Positions 49,977-60,775 of a stretch of DNA of 64,000 nt are shown here, piece by piece. The position numbers and the translations under genes were made by a program. The notes beneath the pieces are model-generated. The model did no database searches, was not told the origin of the DNA, and worked only from the letters and a program-made list of their open reading frames with translations. The stretch comes from Malurus cyaneus samueli (Eukaryota; Chordata; Aves; Passeriformes; Maluridae): positions 11,616,749 to 11,680,748 of the forward strand of contig CM019228.1 of the NCBI GenBank assembly GCA_009741485.1, read 5' to 3'. Position 1 is the stretch's first letter. Each line of letters opens with the position of its first letter.

Positions 49977-50344
49977 TGCTGGGAACAGTATAGAAAGAGG
50001 CTAGTGCACCCTAGCAGTGAAATATAAAGCCACTTTATGTAATAGTTTGCAATTTATACCGTGGCTTTGAAAATACAGCAGTTTTGTGGTGGTTCCCATA
50101 ACCACATGTTGTATAAGCATATACAGCACTCCAAGATCACCACTGGTGATTACCCTGTGTTGCCAACATCCCAAGGGTGACAACCAGAATTCCCACCTCA
50201 GGCAAAGCTTTCTGACATCCTCAGCCAAGCACTTCACCACCACCCACTGTCACCGCCTGAGGAAGGTTGGTTGTTATGGAAAACGTTATGGAAAAGTGTA
50301 TAGGAAATTTTACCTGTAGGCACAACTCTGCATTATGCTGGATT
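49977..50344. other. Unique non-coding stretch
   Basis: No gene or repeat recognised, apart from a short direct repeat of 'gttatggaaaa' at about 50274-50296. Confidence 0.6.
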
Positions 50345-50950
50345 GAACTTGGTGGCCAAAAAGGCCAGCAGCATCCTGTGGCCAGCAGGACCAGGGAGGT
50401 TATTTCTCCCCCATACTCGGCACTGGTGAAGTTGCACCTCAAGTGCTGTGTCCAGTTCTGGGCCCTTCAGTTTAGGAAGGACATTGAGACACTTGAGCAT
50501 GTCCAGAGGAGGCAACAATGCTGGTGAAGGGCTTGGAACACAAACCCTGTGAGGAACGACTGAGGGAGCTGCGGGTGTTTATCCTGGAGAAAAGGAGACT
50601 CAGAGGTGAACTCATCATTCCCTACAACTTCTCGAAAGGTGGGTGTAGACAGGTGGGGTTGGTCTCTTTCTCCAGGCAGCAACTGGCAGAATCAGAGATC
50701 ACAGTCTCAAGCTGCACCAGGGAAAATATAGGTTGGATATCAGGAAAAAGTTTTTTACAGAAAGAGTGATAAAACACTGGAATGGGCTGCCCAGGGAGGT
50801 GGTGGAGTCACCATCCCTGGATGTGTTTAAAGAGAGACTGGATGTGGCACATGGTGCCGTGGTTCAGTTGAGGTGTTGAGGCATAGATTGGAATCGAAGA
50901 TTTTGAAGGTCTCTTCCAACCCTGGTGATTCTGTGATTCTGTGGTTCTGT
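50345..50950 (+). mobile_element. CR1 LINE fragment with intact 3' tail
   Basis: A plus-strand CR1 copy covers the C-terminal part of ORF2 and the 3' end. Recognisable blocks include 'gtggccagcaggaccagg' (50379-50396), 'gtgtccagttctgggccc' (50448-50465), 'cactggaatgggctgccc' and 'gtggtggagtcaccatcc'. It ends in about three units of the CR1 terminal repeat (ATTCTGTG type) at 50928-50950. An open frame at 50518-50769 still reads [15 protein letters not shown] and KRRLRGEL, which is the CR1 ORF2 C-terminal region, but it is interrupted afterwards. A deletion of roughly 20 bp relative to the family lies near 50378. It is truncated at the 5' side and cannot move by itself. Confidence 0.92.
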
Positions 50951-51030
50951 AACTTCCACCAGCTCAACGCAGTGTGCCGAGGGGTTGTGTCTGGACTGGT
51001 CACTCTAGCAGGGGTGGAAGTTCTCTGCAT

Positions 51031-51788
51031 GCCTGTATTCCATGTTTATATTCCATGTCTATATTCGATGCCTGTGTCCATGCCTGTGTTCCATGCCTGT
51101 ATCCCATATCTCTATCCCATGTTTCTATCCTATGGCTGTATCCCATGTCTCTATTCCATGTCTATATCCCATGTTTCTATCCCATGTTTCTATCCCATGT
51201 TTCTATCCCATGTCTCTATCCCATGTTTCTATCCCATGTCTCTATCCCATGTCTCTATCCATGTTCTATCCCATGTTTCTATCCCATGTCTCTATCCCAT
51301 GTCTCTATCCCATGTCTCTATCCCATGTCTCTATCCCATGTCTCTATCCCATGTCTCTATCCCATGTTTCTATCCCATGTCTCTATCCCATGTTTCTATC
51401 CCATGTCTCTATCCCATGTCTCTATTCCTGTTTCTATCCCATGTCTCTATCCATGTTTCTATCCCATGCTCTATCCCATGTCTCTATTCCATGTTTCTAT
51501 CCCATGTCTCTATTCCATGTCTCTATGCCATGTCTCTATCCCATGTCTCTATCCCATAGCTGTATCCCATGTCTCTATCCCATAGCTGTATCCCATGTCT
51601 CTATCCCATGTTTCTATCCCATGTCTCTATCCATGTCTCTATCCCATGTCTGTATCCCATATCTCTATCCCATATCTCTATCCCATGTCTCTATCCCATG
51701 TCTGTATCCCATGTCTCTATTCCATGTCTCTGTCCCATGTCTGTATCCCATATCTATATCCCATATCTCTATCCCATGTCTGTACTCT
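51031..51788. repeat. 13-bp minisatellite, about 58 copies
   Basis: A tandem array of the unit CCCATGTCTCTAT, with recurrent variants CCCATGTTTCTAT, CCCATAGCTGTAT, CCCATATCTCTAT and CCCATGTCTGTAT. Occasional units are shortened by one or two bases (for example near 51258 and 51470). Units at the left edge are the most diverged, using TTCCATG and CCTGT forms. As 13 is not a multiple of three and the unit has no stop codon in these frames, the plus strand is open in all three frames (228, 203 and 256 codons). The products are the same 13-residue repeat (HVSIPCLYPMSLS) and are not taken as proteins. The array begins about 80 bp after the CR1 tail. Confidence 0.95.
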
Positions 51789-53590
51789 ACCAGCAGTACA
51801 ACAGCCCCATAGTCTGGGCTGTGATCCTGTTATCTCCTGAGCTGCCCTGCTCTGAGTCAGTGTTTTCACAGGTGAATGCCAAACATTGCAGGAAGCAAAG
51901 GCACAGTAGAAAGTATTCCTGAAGCCAGTTCTGACCTGCAGCTCCTGCATAGCTCCAGGAGACACTGAAGTAGGAGCTATTTGTTGATAATGATGTATTA
52001 CACACCTGGTAACTTTGGCCTCTTCTGGTAATAAGAGACTTCTTTTTTTCTTTTTCAGGGAGCATATTTAAGCACAGTCTGGTGAAAATTCATACTTTAG
52101 TAATTGTGTTCTACCTGTCCCTGGAGTTCTGAGTGAAAGCATTACCATTCATTACTTCCTGTCCGAAACTCAGGGCTGCCAGCTCTCATGACTTTATGGA
52201 GTCTCAGGATAGTTGTATTTTCAAAAAGTCCCAGCTCCTGAAGCAATGCAAATATGTGAACTCTATTTCATTACATAAAGGGCACACTTCTGCTTTTCTC
52301 AGCTGGGGAGAAGTCTGAACTAGCAACTCAGTGTGATGTAAGACTGGGGGAAAAAAGATAATTTAAAGATGTATTCTTTTTAATAAAGTCTCCAACTTAA
52401 GCAAGTATCTTTTTACGTTTGTGACTGATAAATTTTGGATATTTGCACTTGACAATAAGGCATTGTTTATTTTTGCTGCCATGCTCTACTTGGGAGCTTG
52501 GATATCCCTCACTGGTAGAACATCCTTTGCATTACCTCATAAAAGAGTGGAGATTAAGCTAGAAACCTATTTTAAAATGTTTTGAGATCTTTGGATGCAA
52601 GCTGTGAAAAACACATCTGTCCTCTTAAATATGCATTAATGTATAAAGCACATTAAAAATTCAGCTCTTAAAATCTTCATCACGTGACCTGAAAGTCTGC
52701 TGATGCTTCTCTTGACTCTTGAAGGCAGATTCTCAAGGAGCTGCCTAATTCCTTATTTAAACTCCACAAACCCCTTCAGGGCTGCCTGGTTCTTAGGAGC
52801 AGGGAGGAACAGGGAGAGAGGAGAATGGCAGGGAAAGGGAGGCAAGGTCTGTGTGTGCCTGTGCTTCCAGCACACAGCTTTCAGGGAGAGTGGCAAGAGC
52901 TGAGCAGGGGAAAAATGGGGAGTAAATTATTTCCCAACTACTGACTTTCTGCAGGTTTTCTTGGATTTAAACTCTGGAACTGACCACTGACACAATACTT
53001 GGCTGATGGTCTCACCTCAGCCACTGCACTCCCCTACACCAGCCATGGCCTGAGTTTCATCAGATCCCACATCCCAGTTTGTGTTTTTCCCTTGCAAATC
53101 CCGTTGTCTCAAGGATTCCTCACCGTGCAGTAGTAGGATGTTTATTTCCATAACATGAACTGTTGGATTCCTGTAACTTGGAGCCTGGAGAAGGGGGAAG
53201 GAGCAGGAGAGATACTGCAATGTTTCTGTACAAACCTCTGGCTGCAGAGCCCTGTAACCTCTCCAAGGCACTGTCATATCTCAGCCAACTTCCAGAAGGG
53301 CTTGGAATCGTGCTCCAGGCAGGCCTAGGAGAAATTTGCATTGTTCACATTATTGCTGGTATTCTCTGCTTTCTGAACAACAGCCAACAGGAAATTCCTG
53401 GGACAAATCTTTCCACTTTTTTTTTTTTTTTTTTTTTTTTCCTTCAATAAATATTTAGGAGGATGAAAAAAAAGGGCAGGAGAGTGAAACCAAGTCACAC
53501 AGAGTAAAGCTGTCAATATCAACCTCAAATCATAGACATGCAAAGTTTTGAGCCTCCTTTGTGATTTTATTTTTTCCTCTGAAGGATTTA
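51789..53590. other. Unique non-coding stretch
   Basis: No gene recognised. A 24-base T tract is at 53417-53440, and a purine-rich patch lies near 52800-52845. Open frames up to 95 codons have no family resemblance. Confidence 0.6.
53417..53440. repeat. Poly(T) tract (24 T)
   Basis: Uninterrupted T run followed by CCTTCAATAAA. Confidence 0.95.
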
Positions 53591-53641
53591 TGACCTCATG
53601 TGTGTTGTTTCTGTGACATCAGATGGTGTTGCCATGGGAAC
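53591..53641. promoter_or_regulatory. Cluster of CRE-like sites and an RFX X-box
   Basis: TGACCTCA (53591-53598), TGACATCA (53614-53621) and GTTGCCATGGGAAC (53628-53641) lie within 51 bp. The last differs by one base from the palindromic RFX X-box GTTGCCATGGCAAC. X-box plus CRE-type pairs occur in promoters and enhancers of ciliary and MHC class II genes. The X-box is the strongest match here. No transcript start is evident nearby. Confidence 0.35.
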
Positions 53642-56389
53642 CATTTTATTGTCAAAAACAAAAGAATTTTTAGGAGTTCCTTAGCAGCACGGGACACAGA
53701 ATGCAGAGGATAAAGAAACTTTTTTTATCTGGATGATAAATCTGCTTTATTAGGCCCGTGATTTTTCAGCTCTGCCCTGCTAGAAGCAAAAATAAATCTG
53801 GCAAGAAACAGCAACTCTTGCACCTGTTAATCGGGGACTGAATTTGTCCCTACATGCAAAATCTTGGGAATTTCCTTTCTTGTCTCCCCCTCCAAAAGAC
53901 TGATAGCTTCCAAACGCTTTAGCATATGAGGAGAAACAACAATCTGCTCATCTGAGCTTTACAGGAGCAAAAGCCTGAGAAGTAACAGGAAGTTTGTGTC
54001 GTTGTGAGCTTGGTTGCTTTAAATTGATAACATGCAATATGAGCAGAATGAAGGATTAAGGATTCATGTTTTGCTTCCATAATACCTCCAAAATCAAATT
54101 TCATGAGGGATTTGGTAGCTGCTGCTATTAAATGTCGGGCTCTCTAGTTTGCACTGAGACCTGCAGGAATGATGGATCCACATCTGTGGACCCAAAGGTA
54201 AAAAAGAAAAAAATGCTGTGATTGTACATGGTTAAAATGTGGAATAATGTTCAAACCCTGCTGAGAATGACACGGGATCAACCTGCTAAAAACTAACACT
54301 TATCATGGAACAAATCTGGGAGGTTTAGAGCCATAAAAATAGCAAGTGTGTGGTGGATGAGCTCACTGATAACATGCACTGCTAAGTCCTACAATCCAAC
54401 CCAAGTGTGTATCTACACTCAGCCCAGTTCTGCTAAAGGAAAATATCAACACGGCTTCTGAGAGAAAGTTGTTAGAGGAAATTTTAAAATTCCTTTCACA
54501 TATGTATCCTGCTCTGTTAAGATTCTGCAGCTGCTGAATTCAGTGCCCTGTTGCTGTATTCTGAAAGACAAGTGATCTCATTGCCATGTATTTGCTGGGG
54601 TAAAAGGAATATGCACGAGGGGATAGGTAGGTTAAATGCCATATGTTAACCCCAACGTTCCTGCTTTAAATGATTCCTCCTGTTTGGGTGGATATCAGCA
54701 ATTCCCAAGATTTTGCTGATCTTTTTCCTTTGTAACGAGGTAACCTGGGGAGAGAGAGAATGATAGCGACTGTAATTACTCCAAATTTATATCTGCTCTC
54801 TGTCCAATCCACCTCTACAAACGTATTCCTGTAGACCTGAGCAGCTTAGAAGTGGATCTGAGGGAGTATCAAGGATGCAGAATCCCAGCATGGGAAGGAG
54901 AAGGAAAGTGCTGCTTAAACATTGACACATTGCCAGATGTAGTGCTTTTTAACATTGGTGGAGGCTTGTTCACACTTGTCAAATCACACTGTGCTTGCTA
55001 ATGTTGCATTTTCATCAAATATATTAGCTCGTTCTCTCTTCCCACTCTCCAGCAATCCTTTTATTTTCATTTTCCCTTCCTTACCTTCATTCCCTGTTCT
55101 CTGTTTGCCCTTTTTGCCCTTATGGTTATTTTCTTTCTCTCTTTCTGCCTGGCTCCCCCGTTCAGCTGAAAAAAATCAGTCTGACCCAATCTCCCTTTTT
55201 TTTTTATCAAGCACATAGGTTAAGCAGATGCCTGCCTGGAGGAATTTACAGTCTCAGCCTGATGTACGACATGCAAGGAATACATAGGCTGATATTCCAG
55301 AGTGGGAGTAGTTAGCTGTTAATCAGCAATTGAAGGATGCATGAAAAAAAACACATTTGGGATCTTCTTAGGGAGGAAAAAAAAAAAAAAAAAAAAAAAG
55401 GTAAAGCAGTGAATGTCTGCCCTGAAGGAAAGGGATCTTTTTTTGGTGCACTAGTGGGTAGTGTCAGAAGAAATGGAGTTCAGACCTGAGGAACAATTTG
55501 GGTGGAATACTAGGATGCACCAGAAATAACAGGTTATTTATAAATAACAGGAAATTTGGGAGTTTCTGATAGGTGAAAAAGAGGCTCTTAAATTAGTTTT
55601 GGAAACAAGCTGAGATTTATTGAAGGGGTTTAATAAAAATAACATAGAGTAGCAGAACATCCCCTCTTCCCTTTCATTTTAACTGTACACAAAAGCAGCA
55701 AGGATTCTCATTCCTTTGCCCCCTCAGCTCTTTTCCCTATTCCCCTGTCATGTGGAAGGATAAAAAGAGAGCATTGAACTCAGAATGCCTGATTGGGTTG
55801 GACAGGAGAAATACTGAGAAGATCTTTGCTGGGGGCAGGTCTATAGGCAGGGAAGGAGGGTGAGTGGAAGGGAGTTGTCCTGAAAGGCTCTTATCTGGGG
55901 TCTTATCTCATTCCATGCAAGTGGGGGATGGCTGACAAGCACAGACACTTGAGCTAAGCCAGTGTTAAAGCAGAGCTTTGCCCTTCAGTGGTTTGAGAGC
56001 TGCTGCTGGAGGGAGAATGTTCAGCAGAACAGAATCCTTAAGGATCACTGAGACAGCCTGAACTGTGTAGGATTTGCTGTCCAGCTGGCAGTGAGTGCTT
56101 TTAGGGGCAGGGGTCGTATTGAACATAAATAATTTTACAATTTAGTGTGTAAGCCTTCTTCTTCTTACGGTGCAAAATATTAATGCTAAATCTTCTCTCT
56201 GCATAGACAACCTTTGAGAAGCTCAAGGAGGTTTCTCCAGGGAAAGGTTTCAGCTTGTGCACCCCTGGTAGTGTTTTGTACAGCACAAATATGCACATTT
56301 GTCCAAGAAACAGCAAATGAGTTGCTGAGGGATCAAAGCAGTGAAGACTCAGTCACAGCAGCCTTTCTATGGACCTGGGCTCTGAGGTG
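53642..56389. other. Unique non-coding stretch
   Basis: No gene recognised. Includes a pyrimidine-rich patch at about 55030-55160 and a 23-base A tract at 55377-55399. Confidence 0.6.
55377..55399. repeat. Poly(A) tract (23 A)
   Basis: Uninterrupted A run in unique sequence, with no recognisable retroposon body. Confidence 0.95.
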
Positions 56390-56416
56390 GGGTTTGGGTT
56401 TGGGTTTGGGTTTGGG
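56390..56416 (+). repeat. GGGTTT tandem repeat (four units plus GGG)
   Basis: Four perfect GGGTTT units are followed by GGG, giving five runs of three G separated by TTT loops. This fits the canonical pattern for an intramolecular G-quadruplex. It is not the vertebrate telomere unit (TTAGGG). Confidence 0.9.
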
Positions 56417-59400
56417 TGGCTCTCTCAGGGTGGCTCAGCTCATTGGGGCAGTTACGTGTCAGATTCAGTACTAAAGGTTCGACTGTGGAGGTTTCCTGTG
56501 GCCACTGCTGCTCTGAGAGCCAATGAAAAATTCTGTTCTCTTGTGCTGTAGATGCAGGGAAAACTCCTTGATCTATCAGGATTGATGGAGGAAGAGATAC
56601 AGATCTGCTCTACCTCCACATCTTATCCCCTTTTCAATGGTCATCCCTGCTTTTGTGCCACTTAGGGTGTCCCATCCACACTTGATGTGATGGAGTTTCC
56701 TCAGGCCCATGGTTCTCATCCACAGCCTAGACTGGAATGTTTTGGACTCCTCATATCCTACACACAGCAAGGGAACGGATCCAACTATTTTCTGAAATAG
56801 TCCCTTTTCTTCCCATTGTTCAGGGAAGGGATTTGGTGTGTTCAGACATGGGCTCACCACAAACCATCCCTCTTTCCATGGTGTGCAATCTGAGGCTTTC
56901 CTGTGTTTGGGGAAAGATTTGCAGGGGACTTAAGGAAATTATGGATGGTAATGTGTGAGAAGGTACAGAGCTGCTGGGATTCCCTGCAATGGCTGGGCTG
57001 TGATAATGAACCCTTATCAAACACCACTTGCCTGAGCCCCTGCCTCTGTGATTACTTTGCAGCTGAAAGGAGCTTTACCTGAATTAGTGTTTTGATTTGG
57101 AAAAAGAGTGCAGTTTTGAAGGGAGTCACCTCATCAGTTCTGCTTTCTCTGCACTGGAGTGGGTTTAGAGTGCATTAAATCAGTTTTTTGGAGGCACTTG
57201 AATACAAAACATGCTTTAGGAGTAGCACAACCTCCAGCCGGGGTTAAAAACCCAAACCAAGGATTGGTTTTTGTGGATGCTCCTAAACCAAACATGCAGC
57301 AGGGCTGCTCTGCCCATGGAACCAGGCTGAACCTTGCCCAAAGCAGAATTGCAGGGCTGCATTCAGCCCTCACTTTGATCCAAGGAGGTGCTGCTGTTGC
57401 ACAGAATTACTGGCAGGATGTAGCCAGAAGTGGCTGCAGTTTAAATGTCAGAATCAACTGTAAAGGTGAGAAACAGGAGGAACAAGAATAACTCCCGTGG
57501 AACACATCAGTTCATCCCAAAATTTCACACTGTGAGCAGCCCTGTACCCGCCCCTCAGCTTTGGATCAGTGTCAGATACAGCAACTTCTGGTCACCTCTC
57601 CACACCACATCCCTACACTGAAGTCATCCCCTCTTTCCTCCGCTCAGGAGTACAACTGTCAGCTGAAAAATTGCGAAAATTCACTTATCAGAAAAGATTT
57701 AAAGCTAAAACTTTGTCTCAAGAGATGGGAAGGGTAAATGGTGCGGTGTGGGAGTCATTAGTATGTCCCACATGCCTATGCATTCCCTGCAGATTGGGCT
57801 CCCTGTGGTTCAAAGGATGGGGATAACTGAGACAACCTCAGGGAACTTGAATTTTCAATTCCCTCCCTTCCCCACAAAGGTCTTATGAAGAAGGAAACTG
57901 GAGGTAAATATTCCTGCTTTTCTTCTCTGGGGTGGGGCAGCCCTCCTCAGCCACTGGCTGTGAGCCAGCAATTTTGCCACTATTCTAAAAAGGGAAAGAT
58001 TTTAAAACTTTCATCTCAGAGTCAGGGAACAGCTGGGGTAATTCAGCCACTCTGGGCCCTGTGGCTGGCCCTGATTTCCTCTTGCTTCATTACCAGCACG
58101 AACATCATTGTTTTGAGATGTTCTTTTGAGAAGGCTTGTGTTTGTATTTTTGAGAAGGTTTATTTACTCTTAACCATGAATGTGCATCCCTTGGATCCTG
58201 TGTTGGATTATTGGTTACAGAGAAGGGAACCACTCTGAATGTGGGTACAAGGGTAAGAAATTCCAGCCTGGTACAGCCCAGACACGCAGAGAGAAATGGG
58301 ACACCGTGGATTCCTGGGCTGGGGCAGCACTGGAGGAATCCTGTTTGTGGACAGGGGGGCTCTGCCATACGGAATGGTCCAGATGGGGTGAGGAAACAAA
58401 GGAATCCTCACAGAAAAGCAGTGCTGACATTGTTGTCAAATCCAGCTTTTTGTTCTCCTTAGTGCTAGGAAATTTCATGGTGAACCAGTCTAAATCATTA
58501 CCTCCTAATGCTCTTGCTGTGTTTTTGTGGGAATGCTGTAATTCCTGATTTCTGTGGCCTTTTCCCCACTAATGCAGGGATGTTGGGCCTCACCATTCCC
58601 AGTGGTACTTGATGGACTTGTCAGAGTTCGGTTATCTGTGCCTAAGATGCAATTAAAATATATTATGATTGACGAAGTTTTAGTATTTCTAGGTTCTCAG
58701 CTGAGAGTCTGACCTCAAAAAAGTGCATAGAAATAGAAAGAAGGAGTTTTATGTACCCTGCCTGCATGTAGGAATCATTTCTGGAACGTGCTGAGTATTT
58801 TAGCTTAACACTTCTACAGGAAAAACCTAGAACATTGCAGTTTCATTCCTTCAGACTGATTTATAAACCAGACTTTTAAAGGAGAAGAAAAACTTCAACT
58901 TCATTTTTTTTATGTGACTACAGACCATTTGAAGTGTACCAAGGCCATAAATCAGATCTCAGAAACAAAGAGAGTGTTCAGGATTTTACTTTCTGGATGA
59001 TCTTTAGAATTCAGTTTTCTAGACATTTCTACTATATTAGAATTGACAGGGAAGATTAGTAAATAATTTCTCGATGCCAAGAGTTGGGTCCTGTGGGAAA
59101 TGCAAAATGCACAAAATACTGCAAGACCAGACCCACCCCCCCCAAAAAATAAAAATAAAAAAAAAAAACAACCCAAAAAAAGCGAAGTTTGGGTTATGAC
59201 CATCTTGATTGCTGTAAATCTTGATTAAATTCTTCACCAAATGTCTGGCTTTTACACATTCTAAATAGTATTTTCGCCCCTAAGAGTAAACAGGATGACA
59301 TAGGGTTAGGGAGGAAAACACAAGGAGTACAATGGAATTCTTCCCTTGGAATTAATTTGGGTAAAATCCATCTTGATGTTTTCTTCCCTACCTTACTACT

Positions 59401-60307
59401 TCTCCTGTGACAGGAGAATGAATCCAGGATTTCCAGGGCAGAGTGCAGGATCATGGATCAGAGCAGAAGTCTGTGGGCAGCTTGCCAGTGTCTGCCTCCC
59501 ACTGCTCTGTAATTTCTGAGATCCCTAAATCCTGCTCCAGAAGGTAAAACTCAGCTCTTTCTTAGAGTGTACATGGGTAAAACAGGAAAGCCAGTGACAG
59601 AGAGCCCTCCCAGGCATGGAGCTTTAGAAATTTGGATTTGATGCAACCTTGGGTTTCACATTCAGTTCAACCCACTGGGACACGGTTTTTGCCTCAGCCT
59701 CACAATCACCTCCATTAAATAATGGATCCTTCCCTTTGTGGGTGTTTTCTAGGAATCTTCTCAGAAGCTTTGCAATGTGTGCAAGAGAAAAAACATTTGC
59801 AGGGCTGATGCTGAATTCCACCCTCAGCCAGCCAGAGCTCCCCAGTGCTGCCCCCACTGAGCTCCCAGTCTTAATCTCTCTTGATTTAAACAGGAATAAT
59901 TTGACAATTGCCTTTAAAGGTGCAATTGCCATTTGAGAGGAGCATCGAGCCCTTTTTTTATGTGACCTGTTCCTTCCTGCCTTGCTTTTAACAGGAGCTG
60001 TGCAGGTGAACTCGTGCCTCCTGTGTTCCAGAATCTCAGCAGTTCATTTTGGGCTCACTCCCCTGGTGCTGCCGCTCCCCCAGGCATGGCTGAACCAGCA
60101 GCCCTGCAGGTCTCCTTATTTGCAGGGTAGAGGCAGAAAAATGTCCTTTTGCTGTCAGTAAGTTGCACTCCTGAGTGTTTCCCAGTGGTGGTCGCAGCCC
60201 CCTGCAGCATTTTTATGGATTTTACACGGTGCCAGGAGGGTGATTCCCCCTCGGAGAGGGCACGAGTGGCGCTGGGTTCCTCCAGCCTGGGAAGAGCCAG
60301 CGCCGTG
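56417..60307. other. Unique non-coding stretch
   Basis: No gene recognised. The longest frame in the area (122 codons, 58180-58548, plus) overlaps several others on both strands and has no family match. A C-then-A-rich patch lies at 59138-59180. Confidence 0.55.
59138..59180. repeat. C run followed by A-rich tract
   Basis: Eight C are followed by AAAAAATAAAAATAAA and a longer A run. Simple low-complexity sequence. Confidence 0.85.
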
Positions 60308-60775
60308 TCAGAGGCGTGGAATCGTTCAGGTTGGAAAAACCTCTGAGATTATCGACTCCAACCATTCACCAGCATGGCCAAGGCCACCACTGCCCAATGT
60401 CCCCAAGTGCCACATCCACAGGGCTGTTCAATCCCTCCAGGGATGGCTGGACAGACCTTTCCATGAAGCAATTCTTTTAATATCCAACCGAAACTTCCCC
60501 TGGCCCAGCCTGAGGCCGTTCCCTCTCCTCCTGTCCCTGTTCCCTGGAGCAGAGCCCGACCCCCCCGGCTGTCCCCTCCTGTCAGGGAGTTGTGCAGAGC
60601 CACAAGGTCCCCCCGGAGCCTCCTTTGCTCCAGGCTGAGCCCCTTTCCCAGCTCCCTCAGCCGCTCCTGGGGCTCCAGACCCTTCCCCAGCTCCGTTCCC
60701 TGCCCTGGACTCGCTCCAGCCCCTCTATGTTCTCCTTGTCATGAGGAGCTCTGAGCTGAGCTCAAGGTGCCCCAC
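60308..60775 (-). mobile_element. CR1 LINE fragment, different subfamily
   Basis: A reverse-oriented CR1 3' end. The 3' terminus is at the left ('tggaatcgttcaggttgg'), followed by blocks 'ctctgagattatcgactcc', 'ctccagggatggctgg', 'cctccgttccctgccctgg'-like text and 'tcgctccagcccctctatg' toward the right. Its terminal sequence differs from the copies at 6420 and 38062 and matches the CR1 type with a 'gaatcgtttaggttgg' end. It is more GC-rich than its surroundings and is 5'-truncated near 60775. No intact coding sequence. Confidence 0.88.

Noticed and set aside
50873..51812. Three plus-strand frames of 203-256 codons encoding Cys/Tyr/Ser/His-rich repeats
   Set aside because: They translate the 13-bp minisatellite. 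All three frames give the same shifted repeat, as expected from period 13 and not from selection on a protein.
57159..57491. Plus-strand frame of 110 codons followed by a GTGAGA donor-like site
   Set aside because: No credible acceptor or family match was found, so the donor-like site alone is weak.
59298..59312. Telomere-like TAGGGTTAGGG
   Set aside because: Fewer than two full units, which is expected by chance and not an interstitial telomere array.
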